This document shows, in pieces, positions 15,875 through 24,667 of a DNA stretch of 56,351 bases. The notes under the pieces are model-generated. The model saw nothing but the letters and a program-made list of their open reading frames with translations. It did no database searches and was not told the origin of the DNA. The DNA is from Nitriliruptorales bacterium (GTDB taxonomy: Bacteria; Actinomycetota; Nitriliruptoria; Euzebyales; Egibacteraceae): contig SKQL01000057.1 of assembly GCA_007119035.1 (NCBI GenBank), positions 1 through 56,351 on the forward strand. The letters run 5' to 3'. The position numbers were made by a program, and so were the translations under genes. Position 1 is the first letter of the stretch, and the number at the start of each line of letters is the position of its first letter.

Positions 15875-16870
15875 TCAGGGCCCCGAGGTGGGCTCCCGGT
15901 CCCCCTCGACGACCACGGAACGGGGCCGTTCCCCCTTCAGCCACCCCGCCACATTGAGGGCGGCCTTGCGCCTGAGGTCAAGCTCCGAGGCCTCCGAGTA
16001 CCAGGCGACATGAGGGGTCATGACGGCCCGCTCGTGAAGGGCGAGCGGATCCTGCGGCGCCGGTGGCTCCTCGGGGTGGACATCGAGCGCGGCCGCGCGG
16101 AGGCGACCGTCGTCCAAGGCGTCGATGACCGCCGCCGGGTCGATCAGGCCTCCCCTGGCGGTGTTGACCAGCACGGCACCCGGCCCCGTCCGGGCCAGCA
16201 GGTCGGCGTTGACCATTCCCCGGGTCGACTCGTTCAACGGAAGATGCAGGGTGAGAACGTCCGAGGAGGCGAACAGCTCGTCGAGGGCGCACGCGCGCAT
16301 GCCCTCGGGGAAGTCCTCGGCGGGCACCATCGGGTCGTGGCCGAGCACGTGGCCGAACGCACCGCCGAGCAGGTCGTGCAGACGGCGGCCGATCCGGCCC
16401 ACGCCCGCCACGCCGAGGGTGAGATCCCCGATCGCGGGGATCGGACCGGCGGAACGGTAGTGCCAGCGGCCCTCGCGAATCTCCCGGTCGAGGAACGGCA
16501 CGTGGCGCAATGCCCCGAGCATCATCGCGGCCGTGTGGAGGGTGACCTCCTCCGCGCCGTAGTCGACGACGTTGCACACCCACACGCCTCGCTCCCGCGC
16601 TGCCTCCAGGTCGACGGTGTCGACGCCCACCCCGTAGCGGCTGACGAGCCCTACCGTGTCGAGCGCGTCGAGCACCCGGCCGTCGACCGCGCCGTACTGG
16701 ACGAGCAACGCGCTCGCGCCGTCGGCCGCCGCGATGACCTCCTCGGGCGTGCGCGCTTGCGTGGCAACGAGGTCCACACCGAGTGGCTCGAGCACCTCAC
16801 GCTCGATCTGGAGGTCGGACCACTCCCAGTCGGTGATCACGACGCGGGCGGACGCGGCCTGCTCAGTCAT
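15875..16870 (-). CDS. D-2-hydroxyacid dehydrogenase, CtBP-like
   Basis: A 331-residue paralogue of the protein at 2146-3123. It has the Rossmann GVGRIG, catalytic Arg in NTARGGLIDP, Glu in HPEEPPAP and His in TPHVAWYSEAS. I place the start at the ATG at 16870, which overlaps the TGA of the fuconate-dehydratase-type gene; an ATG four codons earlier (16882) is also open. It is third in the leftward operon after the FAH-fold enzyme and the dehydratase. A reductase or dehydrogenase for a deoxy-oxo-acid intermediate is possible, but the substrate cannot be told from sequence. Confidence 0.88.
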   Translation of the reverse strand: MTEQAASARVVITDWEWSDLQIEREVLEPLGVDLVATQARTPEEVIAAADGASALLVQYGAVDGRVLDALDTVGLVSRYGVGVDTVDLEAARERGVWVCNVVDYGAEEVTLHTAAMMLGALRHVPFLDREIREGRWHYRSAGPIPAIGDLTLGVAGVGRIGRRLHDLLGGAFGHVLGHDPMVPAEDFPEGMRACALDELFASSDVLTLHLPLNESTRGMVNADLLARTGPGAVLVNTARGGLIDPAAVIDALDDGRLRAAALDVHPEEPPAPQDPLALHERAVMTPHVAWYSEASELDLRRKAALNVAGWLKGERPRSVVVEGDREPTSGP

Positions 16871-18168
16871 GCTGTGCTCCATTCTGGTCCGTCGGGAAAG
16901 CGGAACCGCTCCAGGGTCGATGGATGCATCTCTGCGCTGTATCCCGGCATGGTGGGCGTTACGTAATGCGCGTTCTCGACCCGGGCGGGATCGAGGAAGT
17001 GCTCGTGGAGATGATCCACGTACTCGATCAGGCGCCTCTCCCGGGTCCCCGTGAGCGCGACGTAGTCGAATGTGGCGAGGTGCTGGACGTACTCGCAGAG
17101 GCCCACTCCCCCCGCGTGGGGGCAGACGGGAACGTCGTGCTTGCGGGCGAGCAGGATGACGGCGAGGGCCTCATTGACGCCTCCCAGACGACATGCGTCG
17201 ATCTGGCAGAACTGCATGGCGTCGGACTGCAGGAACTGCTTGAACATGACCCGGTTGTGCGCGTGCTCACCGGTGGCGACGCCGATGGGAGCCAGCTCCC
17301 GGCTGATGCGCGCATGACCGAGGACGTCGTCGGGGTTGATGGGCTCCTCGATCCACAGCGGGTGGAACTCCTCGAGTCCGCGCATCCAGTCGATGGCCTC
17401 GTCGACCTCCCAGACTTGGTTGGCGTCGAACATGAGGGTCGCGTCCGGCCCCGCCTCCTCGCGCAGGATCGCCGCGCGGCGCCGGTCGGTGGCGAGGTCC
17501 TGACCCACCTTCAGCTTGAAATGGCTCCAACCCTCGGCAACACCCTCGCGACACAGTTCGCGGACCTTCTCCTCGTCGTAGCCCAGCCAGCCGACCGAGG
17601 TGGTGTAGGCGGGCACGCCCAACTCCCGGATCTCGCGCTCGCGCCGTGGCTTGTCCTCGACCCCCTGCCGCAGGAGCTCGGTCGCCTCCTCGGGTGTGAG
17701 GGCGTCGGTGATGTGACGGAAGTCGACGCACGACACGAGCTCCTCGGGCGTCATGTCGACGAGGTACTTCCACAGCGGCTTGCCGGCGGCCTTGGCGAGA
17801 GCGTCCCACACCGCGTTGACGATCGCGGCTGACGCGAGGTGGATGACCCCCTTCTCGGGGCCCACCCAGCGCAGCTGGCTGTCGCCGACGATGCGCCGCC
17901 AGAGCCCCGCGAGGTCGTGGCGGGCCTCGTCGAGGTCGACACCTTCGATCAAAGGCGCGAGGGAGCGGATGGCCGCGACACAGAGCTCGTTGCCCCGGCC
18001 GATCGTGAACGTGAAACCGTGACCGTCGATGCCCTCCCTGTCCGTGCGCAGCGTCACGTACGCGGCTGAGTAGTCCGGCGCGGGGTTCATCGCGTCCGAG
18101 CCGTCGAGGGAACGCGACGTGGGGAAACGGATGTCGGTGGCCTCCACCCCGGTGACCCGCATCGTCAC
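16867..18168 (-). CDS. L-fuconate dehydratase-type enolase-superfamily enzyme
   Basis: A 433-residue mandelate-racemase-group enzyme. The KxK motif is Lys218/Lys220 (HFKLKVG), metal ligands are Asp248 (FDANQVW), Glu274 (WIEEP) and Glu301 (TGEH), and the acid/base His351 is in CPHAGGVGL. The positions coincide with those I recall for characterised FucD, and the TTSVGWLGY segment is typical. It removes water from an aldonate to give a 2-keto-3-deoxy acid. L-fuconate or D-arabinonate would be the natural guesses. The start is the GTG at 18168 (GTGA overlap, GAGGTGAG upstream); an ATG lies two codons in. The neighbouring FAH enzyme would act on its product. Confidence 0.92.
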   Translation of the reverse strand: MTMRVTGVEATDIRFPTSRSLDGSDAMNPAPDYSAAYVTLRTDREGIDGHGFTFTIGRGNELCVAAIRSLAPLIEGVDLDEARHDLAGLWRRIVGDSQLRWVGPEKGVIHLASAAIVNAVWDALAKAAGKPLWKYLVDMTPEELVSCVDFRHITDALTPEEATELLRQGVEDKPRREREIRELGVPAYTTSVGWLGYDEEKVRELCREGVAEGWSHFKLKVGQDLATDRRRAAILREEAGPDATLMFDANQVWEVDEAIDWMRGLEEFHPLWIEEPINPDDVLGHARISRELAPIGVATGEHAHNRVMFKQFLQSDAMQFCQIDACRLGGVNEALAVILLARKHDVPVCPHAGGVGLCEYVQHLATFDYVALTGTRERRLIEYVDHLHEHFLDPARVENAHYVTPTMPGYSAEMHPSTLERFRFPDGPEWSTA

Positions 18169-19040
18169 CGGTCACTCACCTCGGGGATGACGCGGCCCAC
18201 GCGCTCCACGGGGTTGGCGAGGCGTCCGAGGCCGGGCATGGAGATCGAGACCCGGTCCTCCTCCTCGAGGGTGAAGTCCCCCGGTGGCACCATCGCGGTG
18301 CCGGTCAGCAGGATCGCACCGACGGGGAAGGCGACCGCAGAGAACAACCAGTCAACGAGCTCTTCGGGGGTGCGGCGCAGATCGCGGACCGACACCTCCT
18401 CGGAGAAGATCTGCGTGCCGCCCCGATCGACGAGCAGTTGGATGACCATGTCCTCGCGGGGAGGCGCGAAATCGACGGGGACGAGGCAGGGACCGAGGCC
18501 GCAGCTGTGGTCGTAGGCCTTGGCCTGCGGGAGGTACAGGGGGTTCTCACCCTCGATGCTCCGCGACGACATGTCGTTGCCGAGCACGTAGCCCACGATC
18601 GAACCGCCCGCATCAGCGACGACGCCGAGCTCCGGCTCCGGCACGTCCCACACGGAGTCCCGGCGGATGCCTAGTGTCTGGCCGGGTCCCCGGGCCCGCC
18701 ATCCGGCGGCCTTGTAGAAGACCTCGGGGCGAGTGGCGTCATACACCCGGTCGTAGTGATCGGGGTTGGTCGACTCCTCCATGCGCGCATCGCGGCTGCG
18801 CATGTATGTGACACCCGCCGCCCAGATCTCCTGGGACGCGACAGGGGCGAGCACCGAATGCTCCTCGGGCACGGGGCCGGACACGGGGAGGCGGTCGAGG
18901 TCGGCGAGCGTCGCGGCGCCGTCGCCGAGCAACTCGTCGATCGTGACATCGGGAGCGAGGAGCTGCGTCGGGCCCTCCCCGGGCCCACCGCGTGCGAGTC
19001 GAATGCCCGCAGAAGTACCTAATCGCCACAATCCACTCAT
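18165..19040 (-). CDS. FAH-fold enzyme, 2-keto-3-deoxy-sugar-acid dehydratase type
   Basis: A 291-residue fumarylacetoacetate-hydrolase-fold protein. VTYMRSRDARMEES in the N-terminal half is typical of 2-keto-3-deoxy-arabinonate dehydratase relatives. The metal site appears as EPELGVV (Glu-x-Glu) followed by GNDMSSRSIEGEN. It probably turns a 2-keto-3-deoxy acid into 2-oxoglutarate semialdehyde, or hydrolyses a diketo acid in the fuconate route. It is the first gene of the leftward operon and overlaps the dehydratase by four bases. With the semialdehyde dehydrogenase at 13369 it would complete a Weimberg-type ending. The two FAH functions cannot be separated without alignment. Confidence 0.85.
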   Translation of the reverse strand: MSGLWRLGTSAGIRLARGGPGEGPTQLLAPDVTIDELLGDGAATLADLDRLPVSGPVPEEHSVLAPVASQEIWAAGVTYMRSRDARMEESTNPDHYDRVYDATRPEVFYKAAGWRARGPGQTLGIRRDSVWDVPEPELGVVADAGGSIVGYVLGNDMSSRSIEGENPLYLPQAKAYDHSCGLGPCLVPVDFAPPREDMVIQLLVDRGGTQIFSEEVSVRDLRRTPEELVDWLFSAVAFPVGAILLTGTAMVPPGDFTLEEEDRVSISMPGLGRLANPVERVGRVIPEVSDR

Positions 19041-19077
19041 CGCACCCTCGCCTTCATCCCTATACTGAGCACCCTCT

Positions 19078-19088
19078 TGGTCAGACTA
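19078..19088. promoter_or_regulatory. Candidate operator for the FCD/GntR regulator
   Basis: TGGTCAGACTA matches TNGTNNNACNA at every defined position and is symmetric as TnGTCaGACnA. It lies in the 134-base gap between the divergent starts of the FAH-fold gene (19040) and the alcohol dehydrogenase (19175), where one site could control both arms of the pathway. The regulator at 15034-15759 is the obvious partner. Confidence 0.55.
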
Positions 19089-19174
19089 TCCGTCCGCCGT
19101 CCGAGCGGGCAAAGGGGCACCGAGACGGGGCGGCGGGCACCCGGAGCGCCAACCTCCACGAAAGGCAAGCCGCG

Positions 19175-20287
19175 ATGGACGAGACCAGCCGCATAGCAGT
19201 CCTCGGCGCGTACGACACGCCGTTCGAGATCCAATCGTTCCCGGTGCCCGATGCGGAGCCAGGTGGGGCCATAGCGCGCGTGTCGTATGGCGGGATCTGC
19301 GGGACCGACGTCCACCTCCAGGACGGCCGGCTGCCGATCCCCTGCCCGGTGGGATTCGGGCACGAGGGCGTGGGACGCATCGAGCAGCTCGGGGACGGCC
19401 TGTCGACCGACGCCTCGGGCCGCCCGTTGTCCGAGGGCGATGCAGTGCTGTGGGCGTCCAATATCCCATGCGGGCGCTGCCGCTACTGCGTACTGCACGG
19501 GGAGCGAACCCTCTGCATCGATCGCCGTGTGTACGGGATCAATCAGAGCTCAGCCGACTGGCCTCACCTTTCCGGCAGTTGGAGCGACGCGATCGTGCTC
19601 CGTCCCGGCTCCACCATCATCCGACTGCCTGACGGGGTGGAGGAGCTCGACGCGATCTCCCTCGGCTGCGCCGGCCCGACGTCGATCCACGGCTTCGAGC
19701 GTCTCCCTGAGCCCGGGGCGCTCGGGACCGTGCTCGTGCAGGGCGCGGGACCGGTGGGGCTGGCGTCGGCGATGCTCGCACGGACACGCGGCGCCGACCG
19801 GGTCGTGCTCGTGGGCGGGCCCGCCGACCGGATCAAGCTCGCGCAGAGCCTGGGGATCGGCGACGACCACGTCGACATCTTCTCCATCCCCGACGACAGC
19901 GAGCGCGACGAGCACATCCGCACGCTGCTCGGCCCCGACGGCGCGGACACCGTCATCGAGTGCACGGGGGTGCCCGCGGCGGTCGCGGAGACCTTCGCGC
20001 TCGCACGCCCGAGCGGGCAGTGCCTCATCCTCGGTCAGTACACCGACCGGGGCCCCACGTCGCTGAACCCGCACCTCATCACCAAGAAGCAGCTGCAGAT
20101 CGCAGGCTCCTGGGCATTCGCGGAGCGCCACTACGTCGGCTATGTTCAGGCACTGCCGAAGTTCCTCGAGTCGATCCCGCTGCGGGAGCTCGTCACTGTC
20201 TTCGCGCTCGACGAGGTGAACGCCGCCATCGAAGCGGTCCGGACCGGCACCGTCACGAAGGCCGCATTGGAGCCCTCGTCGAACTGA
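19175..20287 (+). CDS. Zinc-dependent alcohol (polyol/sugar) dehydrogenase
   Basis: A 370-residue MDR-family dehydrogenase. The catalytic zinc site shows Cys in GGICGTDVH and the GHEGVG motif. The structural zinc loop is CGRCRYCVLHGERTLC with four Cys. The Rossmann motif is GAGPVG near the middle, and VVLVG with a following basic residue could favour NAD. It may oxidise a sugar or sugar alcohol at the start of the pathway. The ATG at 19175 is placed by an upstream AAAGG and the family N-terminus. It is co-directional with the aldo/keto reductase 22 bases downstream and divergent from the dehydratase operon. Confidence 0.9.
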   Translation: MDETSRIAVLGAYDTPFEIQSFPVPDAEPGGAIARVSYGGICGTDVHLQDGRLPIPCPVGFGHEGVGRIEQLGDGLSTDASGRPLSEGDAVLWASNIPCGRCRYCVLHGERTLCIDRRVYGINQSSADWPHLSGSWSDAIVLRPGSTIIRLPDGVEELDAISLGCAGPTSIHGFERLPEPGALGTVLVQGAGPVGLASAMLARTRGADRVVLVGGPADRIKLAQSLGIGDDHVDIFSIPDDSERDEHIRTLLGPDGADTVIECTGVPAAVAETFALARPSGQCLILGQYTDRGPTSLNPHLITKKQLQIAGSWAFAERHYVGYVQALPKFLESIPLRELVTVFALDEVNAAIEAVRTGTVTKAALEPSSN

Positions 20288-20309
20288 ACCCTCCTGAAGG
20301 AGTCAACCC

Positions 20310-21284
20310 ATGCCCGCAACAGACGGCCCCGTCAACGCACTGACCCCTCCGATGTCGGCCCTCTCCCTCGGGGTCATGACGTTCGGCGACCAGGTCACCG
20401 ATGTGGGCGAGGCCACGCGGATGGTCGACATGGCCAGGGACGCGGGCGTGACGTGCTTCGATACCGCGGACGCCTACCACCGGGGGGCGTCCGAGGAGCT
20501 GCTCAGCAAGGCGCTGGGCGGCGCGCGCGACGAGGTCATCATCGCGTCGAAGGTCGGGCAGGTCGTCGACGACGACCCCGCTCACCGCGGGTTGAGCCGA
20601 CGCTGGATGCGCGAATCCATCGAGGGGACGCTGCGACGGCTCGACACCGATCACGTCGATCTCTACTACCTCCACGTCCCCGACTACACGGTCCCGTTGG
20701 CTGAGTCCCTCGAGACGCTGAGCGAGCTCGTCGACGAGGGAAAGGTCCGGGTTCCCGCGGTCTCCAACCACGCGGCCTGGCAGCTCGCGCAGATCGACTG
20801 CCTCACCGACACCAACGGGTGGCACCGCATCGGGGTCTCCCAGGTCCTCTACAACATCATGGCACGCCGGCTCGAGGACGAGTACGTCGCGTACGCGAAG
20901 CAGGCGGGCCTCGCGAGCGTCGCGTACAACCCCCTGGCCGGTGGGTTGCTGACAGGCAAGCACCAGCTCGACGCTCCCGTCGACAGCGGTCGGTTCACCA
21001 ATCCCCAGTACCGGGACCGCTACTGGCATGCCCAGGAGTTCCAGGCGGTCGAGGAGCTCGGCAGGGTCGCCGAGGAGGCGGGCCTGTCGTTGCTGGAGCT
21101 CTCCCTTCGGTGGGTGCTCTCACGCGACGTCATCGACAGCGTGCTGCTCGGCGCGTCGAGCCCCGAGCAGCTGCAAGCCAACCTGGCCGCGTGCGCGGGC
21201 GGGGCGCTGCCCGCCGACGTGCTCGAGCGCTGCGAGGACGTGTGGCCGGTGACGGGAGGAACTGCACCGCGCTACAACCGCTAG
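20310..21284 (+). CDS. Aldo/keto reductase (sugar dehydrogenase-like)
   Basis: A 324-residue (beta/alpha)8 aldo/keto reductase. The catalytic tetrad is visible: Asp in CFDTADAY, Tyr four residues later, Lys in IIASKVG and His in YYLHVPD. The C-terminal cofactor helix region holds LLGASSPEQLQANL. GAAGGAG lies nine bases before the ATG. Close relatives in such islands include D-arabinose/L-fucose/L-rhamnose 1-dehydrogenases, which make the lactone upstream of an aldonate dehydratase. That role fits the FucD-like neighbour but is inferred. No lactonase is seen in the window. Confidence 0.88.
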   Translation: MPATDGPVNALTPPMSALSLGVMTFGDQVTDVGEATRMVDMARDAGVTCFDTADAYHRGASEELLSKALGGARDEVIIASKVGQVVDDDPAHRGLSRRWMRESIEGTLRRLDTDHVDLYYLHVPDYTVPLAESLETLSELVDEGKVRVPAVSNHAAWQLAQIDCLTDTNGWHRIGVSQVLYNIMARRLEDEYVAYAKQAGLASVAYNPLAGGLLTGKHQLDAPVDSGRFTNPQYRDRYWHAQEFQAVEELGRVAEEAGLSLLELSLRWVLSRDVIDSVLLGASSPEQLQANLAACAGGALPADVLERCEDVWPVTGGTAPRYNR

Positions 21285-21316
21285 GGGAACCCCGCCGCAC
21301 CCCGGGAAGGGCTGCC

Positions 21317-23656
21317 TCAGGAATCGGGCCCCAGGGCCAGCAGCGCCGCGTTCAGCACCGACCCCGCGTCGAGCTCGTGTGCGGAGTAGAGGTCCGAGAT
21401 CGTGCCGGACTGCCCGAACCCGTCCACGCCCAACGGGACGACGGTGGTGCCCAGGGCCGCGCCCACCCAGGCCATCGCATGGCTGGCCGCGTCGTGCACG
21501 GTCACGACCGGGGCGCTTCGCTCGCGGGAGGGGACGAGCGTCGCGAGGTGATGCGATCCCGTGGCGTAACGGCCGTTGCGAACACCGTGCGTGACCTGTC
21601 GTCGCCACGACCGGTACATGCGGTCGAGCGAGGTCACTTCGATCACGTTCGCCGCCACTCCCTCCCGTTCGAGCAGGGCGGCGGCCTCGAGCACCTCGGG
21701 GACCACCGCTCCGCACGTGAGGAGGTTGACGAGCGGAGCGTCGGGCATATCGGCCTCGAGGAGGCGGTAGCCCCCCGCCAGCACGTCTCTCCGCAGGACG
21801 TCGTCCCCGAGCCGCTTGCGCGCGGCCTCGAAAGGTCCCTGGTCGACAGGGCGCGTCGACAGCCGAAGGTACAGCGACTCGCCGTTCTCGCGATCGAGCA
21901 GGCGCTCCAACCCGTCGCAGAGCAGCCAATCGAGCTCTGTGGCGTACGCGGGCTCGCAGGCGCTGATACCGGGCAGCTCGAGCCCGATCGAAGGCGTGAT
22001 GGTCGACTGGTGTGCGCCACCCTCGGAGGCGAGGGTGACTCCCGAGGGCGTCCCGGCCACGATGAACTTCGAGCCCGAGTAGAGGCCGTGGATCAACGCG
22101 TCGAGGCCGCGACACACGAACGGGTCGTACAGCGTGCCGACGGGCAGCAGCAGCTCCCCCGCCAGCTCCGCACTCAAGCCCAGCTGGCCGAGGAGCATGA
22201 AGAAGTTCATCTCGCTGATGCCCAGCTCGATGTGCTGTCCGCCGGGATGCTCCTGCCAGCGGAGCAGGCGCTCCGCGTCGCTGTACTCACGCTTCTCCTC
22301 GGGGGCGAAGATCCCCACCTTGTTGATCCAGCCTCCGAGGTTGGTCGATGTGGCCACGTCCGGGCTCGTCGTGACGAGACGCTCCCCCAGCCCCTTCTCG
22401 CGGGAGAGCCCCACCAGCAGGCGTCCGAACGTCTCCTGAGTGGAAGCCCGCTGTCGCCGTCCGGCGCCCACCGCGTCCGGCACCTCGATCGCACGCCGGT
22501 GCGTGTCCTCGGAGCCATCCTCGTGGAGACGACGCCCGACCTCCTCGCACAACCTCCCTTCGGGAGAGTCCGGGTCGAAGCGGTCGAGGTCGGTCTCCGG
22601 GTCGAGGCCCGTCTCGGCGCGCAACGCGTCGATCTGCTCCCCGGTCAGCAAGGCCGCATGGTTGAACGGATCGCCTGCGATGGGCAGGCCCCACCCCTTC
22701 ACGGTGTAGGCGAAGATGACCGACGGGCGGTCGGTGACCGAGTCCGCCTCCTCGAGCACCTCCCGGACCACCCGCAGGTCGTGGCCTCCCAGATTGGTGA
22801 CGAGCGCGGCCATCTCCTCGTCGGGCATGTCGCTAAGGAGGCGCTTGACGACCGGGTCGGCCTCCTCGAGGAATCGGTCGCGCAGGGTGCCGCCGGCCAG
22901 GCCGAAGAGGCTCTGGTACTGCTCGTTCGACATCGCGTCGATGTGCTCGCGCAGAGCCTCCCCGTCCTCCTGAGCGAAGAAGGAGCGGAGTCGGTGCCCG
23001 TACTTGGCCTCCGCGACGTGCCAGCCGCTGTCCTCGAATATCCTCTTGAGCTTGGCGGCCTTGATCCCCGGGACCACCCGGTCCAGGCTCTGCCGGTTGA
23101 GGTCGACCACCCAGGTGACGTTGCCGAGACCGTCGGTCGCGGGCTCGACCAAGGCCTCCCAGACGTTGCCCTCGTCGAGCTCCGCGTCGCCGAGCACTGA
23201 GATGAAGCGGGTCCCCGCGTTGCGCTCCCCGAAGTGCGCCTCGGCGTACCGGTTCATCACCGCTCCGAAGAGGGGGGCGACCGCGCCCAGGCCGACCGAG
23301 CCGGTGGAGTAGTCGACCGGGTCGGGGTCCTTGGTCCGACTGGGGTACGCCTGCAGGCCCCCGAAGGCACGCAACTGATCCAGGTAGGAGCGGTCGAGTG
23401 CCCCCAGGAGGTACTGGACCGCGTGGAAGGCCGGCGAGGCGTGGGGCTTCACCGCGACGCGGTCGCCCCTCTCGAGGTGGTCGAACCACAGAACCGTCAT
23501 GAGGGTCACGAGCGAGGCGGAGGAGGCCTGGTGCCCGCCGACCTTGACGCCCTCGGCATTCGGGCGCACCCGGTTGGCAAGATCCACTATTCGCGTTGAG
23601 AGCCACAGGACACGGCGCTGGATCGAGTCCAAGACCTCGATGCTCGCATCTGCCAT
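21317..23656 (-). CDS. Pyruvate dehydrogenase E1-like (AceE/transketolase family)
   Basis: A 779-residue homodimeric thiamine-diphosphate enzyme, somewhat shorter than classical AceE (near 890). The N-terminal PP-type domain shows KVGGHQASSAS, the diphosphate motif GDAELDEGN...LNRQSLD, and VKGWGLP. The transketolase-like middle shows ELGISEMNFF and GGAHQSTITPS. The C-terminal domain includes GVDGFGQSGT. It should decarboxylate pyruvate or a related 2-oxoacid. No E2 or E3 gene is adjacent, so the physiological acceptor and substrate are open. The ATG at 23656 has AGGAG nine bases upstream. Confidence 0.85.
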   Translation of the reverse strand: MADASIEVLDSIQRRVLWLSTRIVDLANRVRPNAEGVKVGGHQASSASLVTLMTVLWFDHLERGDRVAVKPHASPAFHAVQYLLGALDRSYLDQLRAFGGLQAYPSRTKDPDPVDYSTGSVGLGAVAPLFGAVMNRYAEAHFGERNAGTRFISVLGDAELDEGNVWEALVEPATDGLGNVTWVVDLNRQSLDRVVPGIKAAKLKRIFEDSGWHVAEAKYGHRLRSFFAQEDGEALREHIDAMSNEQYQSLFGLAGGTLRDRFLEEADPVVKRLLSDMPDEEMAALVTNLGGHDLRVVREVLEEADSVTDRPSVIFAYTVKGWGLPIAGDPFNHAALLTGEQIDALRAETGLDPETDLDRFDPDSPEGRLCEEVGRRLHEDGSEDTHRRAIEVPDAVGAGRRQRASTQETFGRLLVGLSREKGLGERLVTTSPDVATSTNLGGWINKVGIFAPEEKREYSDAERLLRWQEHPGGQHIELGISEMNFFMLLGQLGLSAELAGELLLPVGTLYDPFVCRGLDALIHGLYSGSKFIVAGTPSGVTLASEGGAHQSTITPSIGLELPGISACEPAYATELDWLLCDGLERLLDRENGESLYLRLSTRPVDQGPFEAARKRLGDDVLRRDVLAGGYRLLEADMPDAPLVNLLTCGAVVPEVLEAAALLEREGVAANVIEVTSLDRMYRSWRRQVTHGVRNGRYATGSHHLATLVPSRERSAPVVTVHDAASHAMAWVGAALGTTVVPLGVDGFGQSGTISDLYSAHELDAGSVLNAALLALGPDS

Positions 23657-23815
23657 CACGCTGCTCCTAGGTCGCCGACCGTACGGTAACAGGCGAGCAG
23701 TCGGGCCGGCCCGGGATCGCGACCGCCGGGGCAACCGCCCGCGCCCCCCCTAATGTATGCCCGTGCGCGAGTCGCTGTCAGACCAGCCGCTGCAGAGATC
23801 GGCGGGCTGCTGCTG

Positions 23816-24481
23816 CTAGGACTCGCTCACCGGCAGGTCGGCGCGTGCCTGCCTGAGCAACGCCGATACCTCCTCGTCCGAGGTCTGCCCGAAGTTCTGG
23901 TAAGCCTGCCCCACCGCGCGGAACACCGCCGGAGCGTGGATACAGATGACCTGATCGGCTTCGCCCTCCAGGCGCTCGGCGGTCCCACCGGAGCAGACCG
24001 GCACCGCGAGGATCCGGCGACTGGCTCCCCGCCGGGCGAGCGCGCCGAGGGCAGCCCGGGCGGTCACCCCTGTGGCCAGGCCGTCGTCCACGAGGATCGC
24101 GGTCCTCCCCTGTGCGTCGATGCGGTGGGCGACGCCTCGGTACTCCTCAATGCGCTCGAGAAGCTCCTCCCGCGCGGTCGCGGCCGACTCCCGCAGGTCC
24201 TCCACCGTCATACCCGTTGCGGAGAGCAGGCGCGCGTCTAACTGGGGCTCACCTCCCTCGGCGATCGCACCGAGCCCGAGCTCGGGTTGCATGGGGTGGC
24301 CGATCTTTCGCGCGACGAGCACGTCCAACGGCGCTCCGAGAGCACGCGCGACCTCGTAGCCGACCGGCACCCCACCCCGCGGTAACGCGAACACCACCGG
24401 GTCCTCGAGATCGAGGGTGACGAGGCGCTGCGCAAGCTGCCTACCCGCGTCGAACCGATCCTTGAACTTCCCGAATCGCAT
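23816..24481 (-). CDS. Phosphoribosyltransferase-fold protein
   Basis: A 221-residue type I phosphoribosyltransferase-like protein. It shows FALPRGGVPVGYEVARAL, VARKIGHP and the PRPP loop AILVDDGLATG. This branch is common next to stress and redox genes in bacteria; its substrate base is unknown, and some relatives are fused to hydrolases. The ATG at 24481 is preceded by AGGAGG at good spacing; the frame opens nine codons earlier. It is divergent from the repeat-protein gene that opens the gas-vesicle cluster, with 186 bases between. Confidence 0.88.
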   Translation of the reverse strand: MRFGKFKDRFDAGRQLAQRLVTLDLEDPVVFALPRGGVPVGYEVARALGAPLDVLVARKIGHPMQPELGLGAIAEGGEPQLDARLLSATGMTVEDLRESAATAREELLERIEEYRGVAHRIDAQGRTAILVDDGLATGVTARAALGALARRGASRRILAVPVCSGGTAERLEGEADQVICIHAPAVFRAVGQAYQNFGQTSDEEVSALLRQARADLPVSES

Positions 24482-24667
24482 GGGGGCCTCCTCGGTTGCC
24501 TCCCGCACATCGAGATACCCCCGTGCGCCGTCGGCGATGCAACCCCATCCCCGGGGCGGGCCCCGGCCTTTGTCATAGTGCGCATCCCCCGCCTGCGATC
24601 GGGGAATCGGTGAGACCGCCCGGAACGGCCACCCCCTCCGGGACCACTACGAGTCAGGGAGGTCCCC

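Noticed and set aside
20819-23200. 793-codon rightward frame opposite the pyruvate dehydrogenase E1 gene
   Set aside because: Antisense shadow; low-complexity Arg/Gly/Glu composition and no domain.
24541-24667. CCGGGACCAC...GAGTCAGGG upstream of the gas-vesicle cluster as a DosR-type site
   Set aside because: Half-sites are too far apart for the known spacing; not supported.
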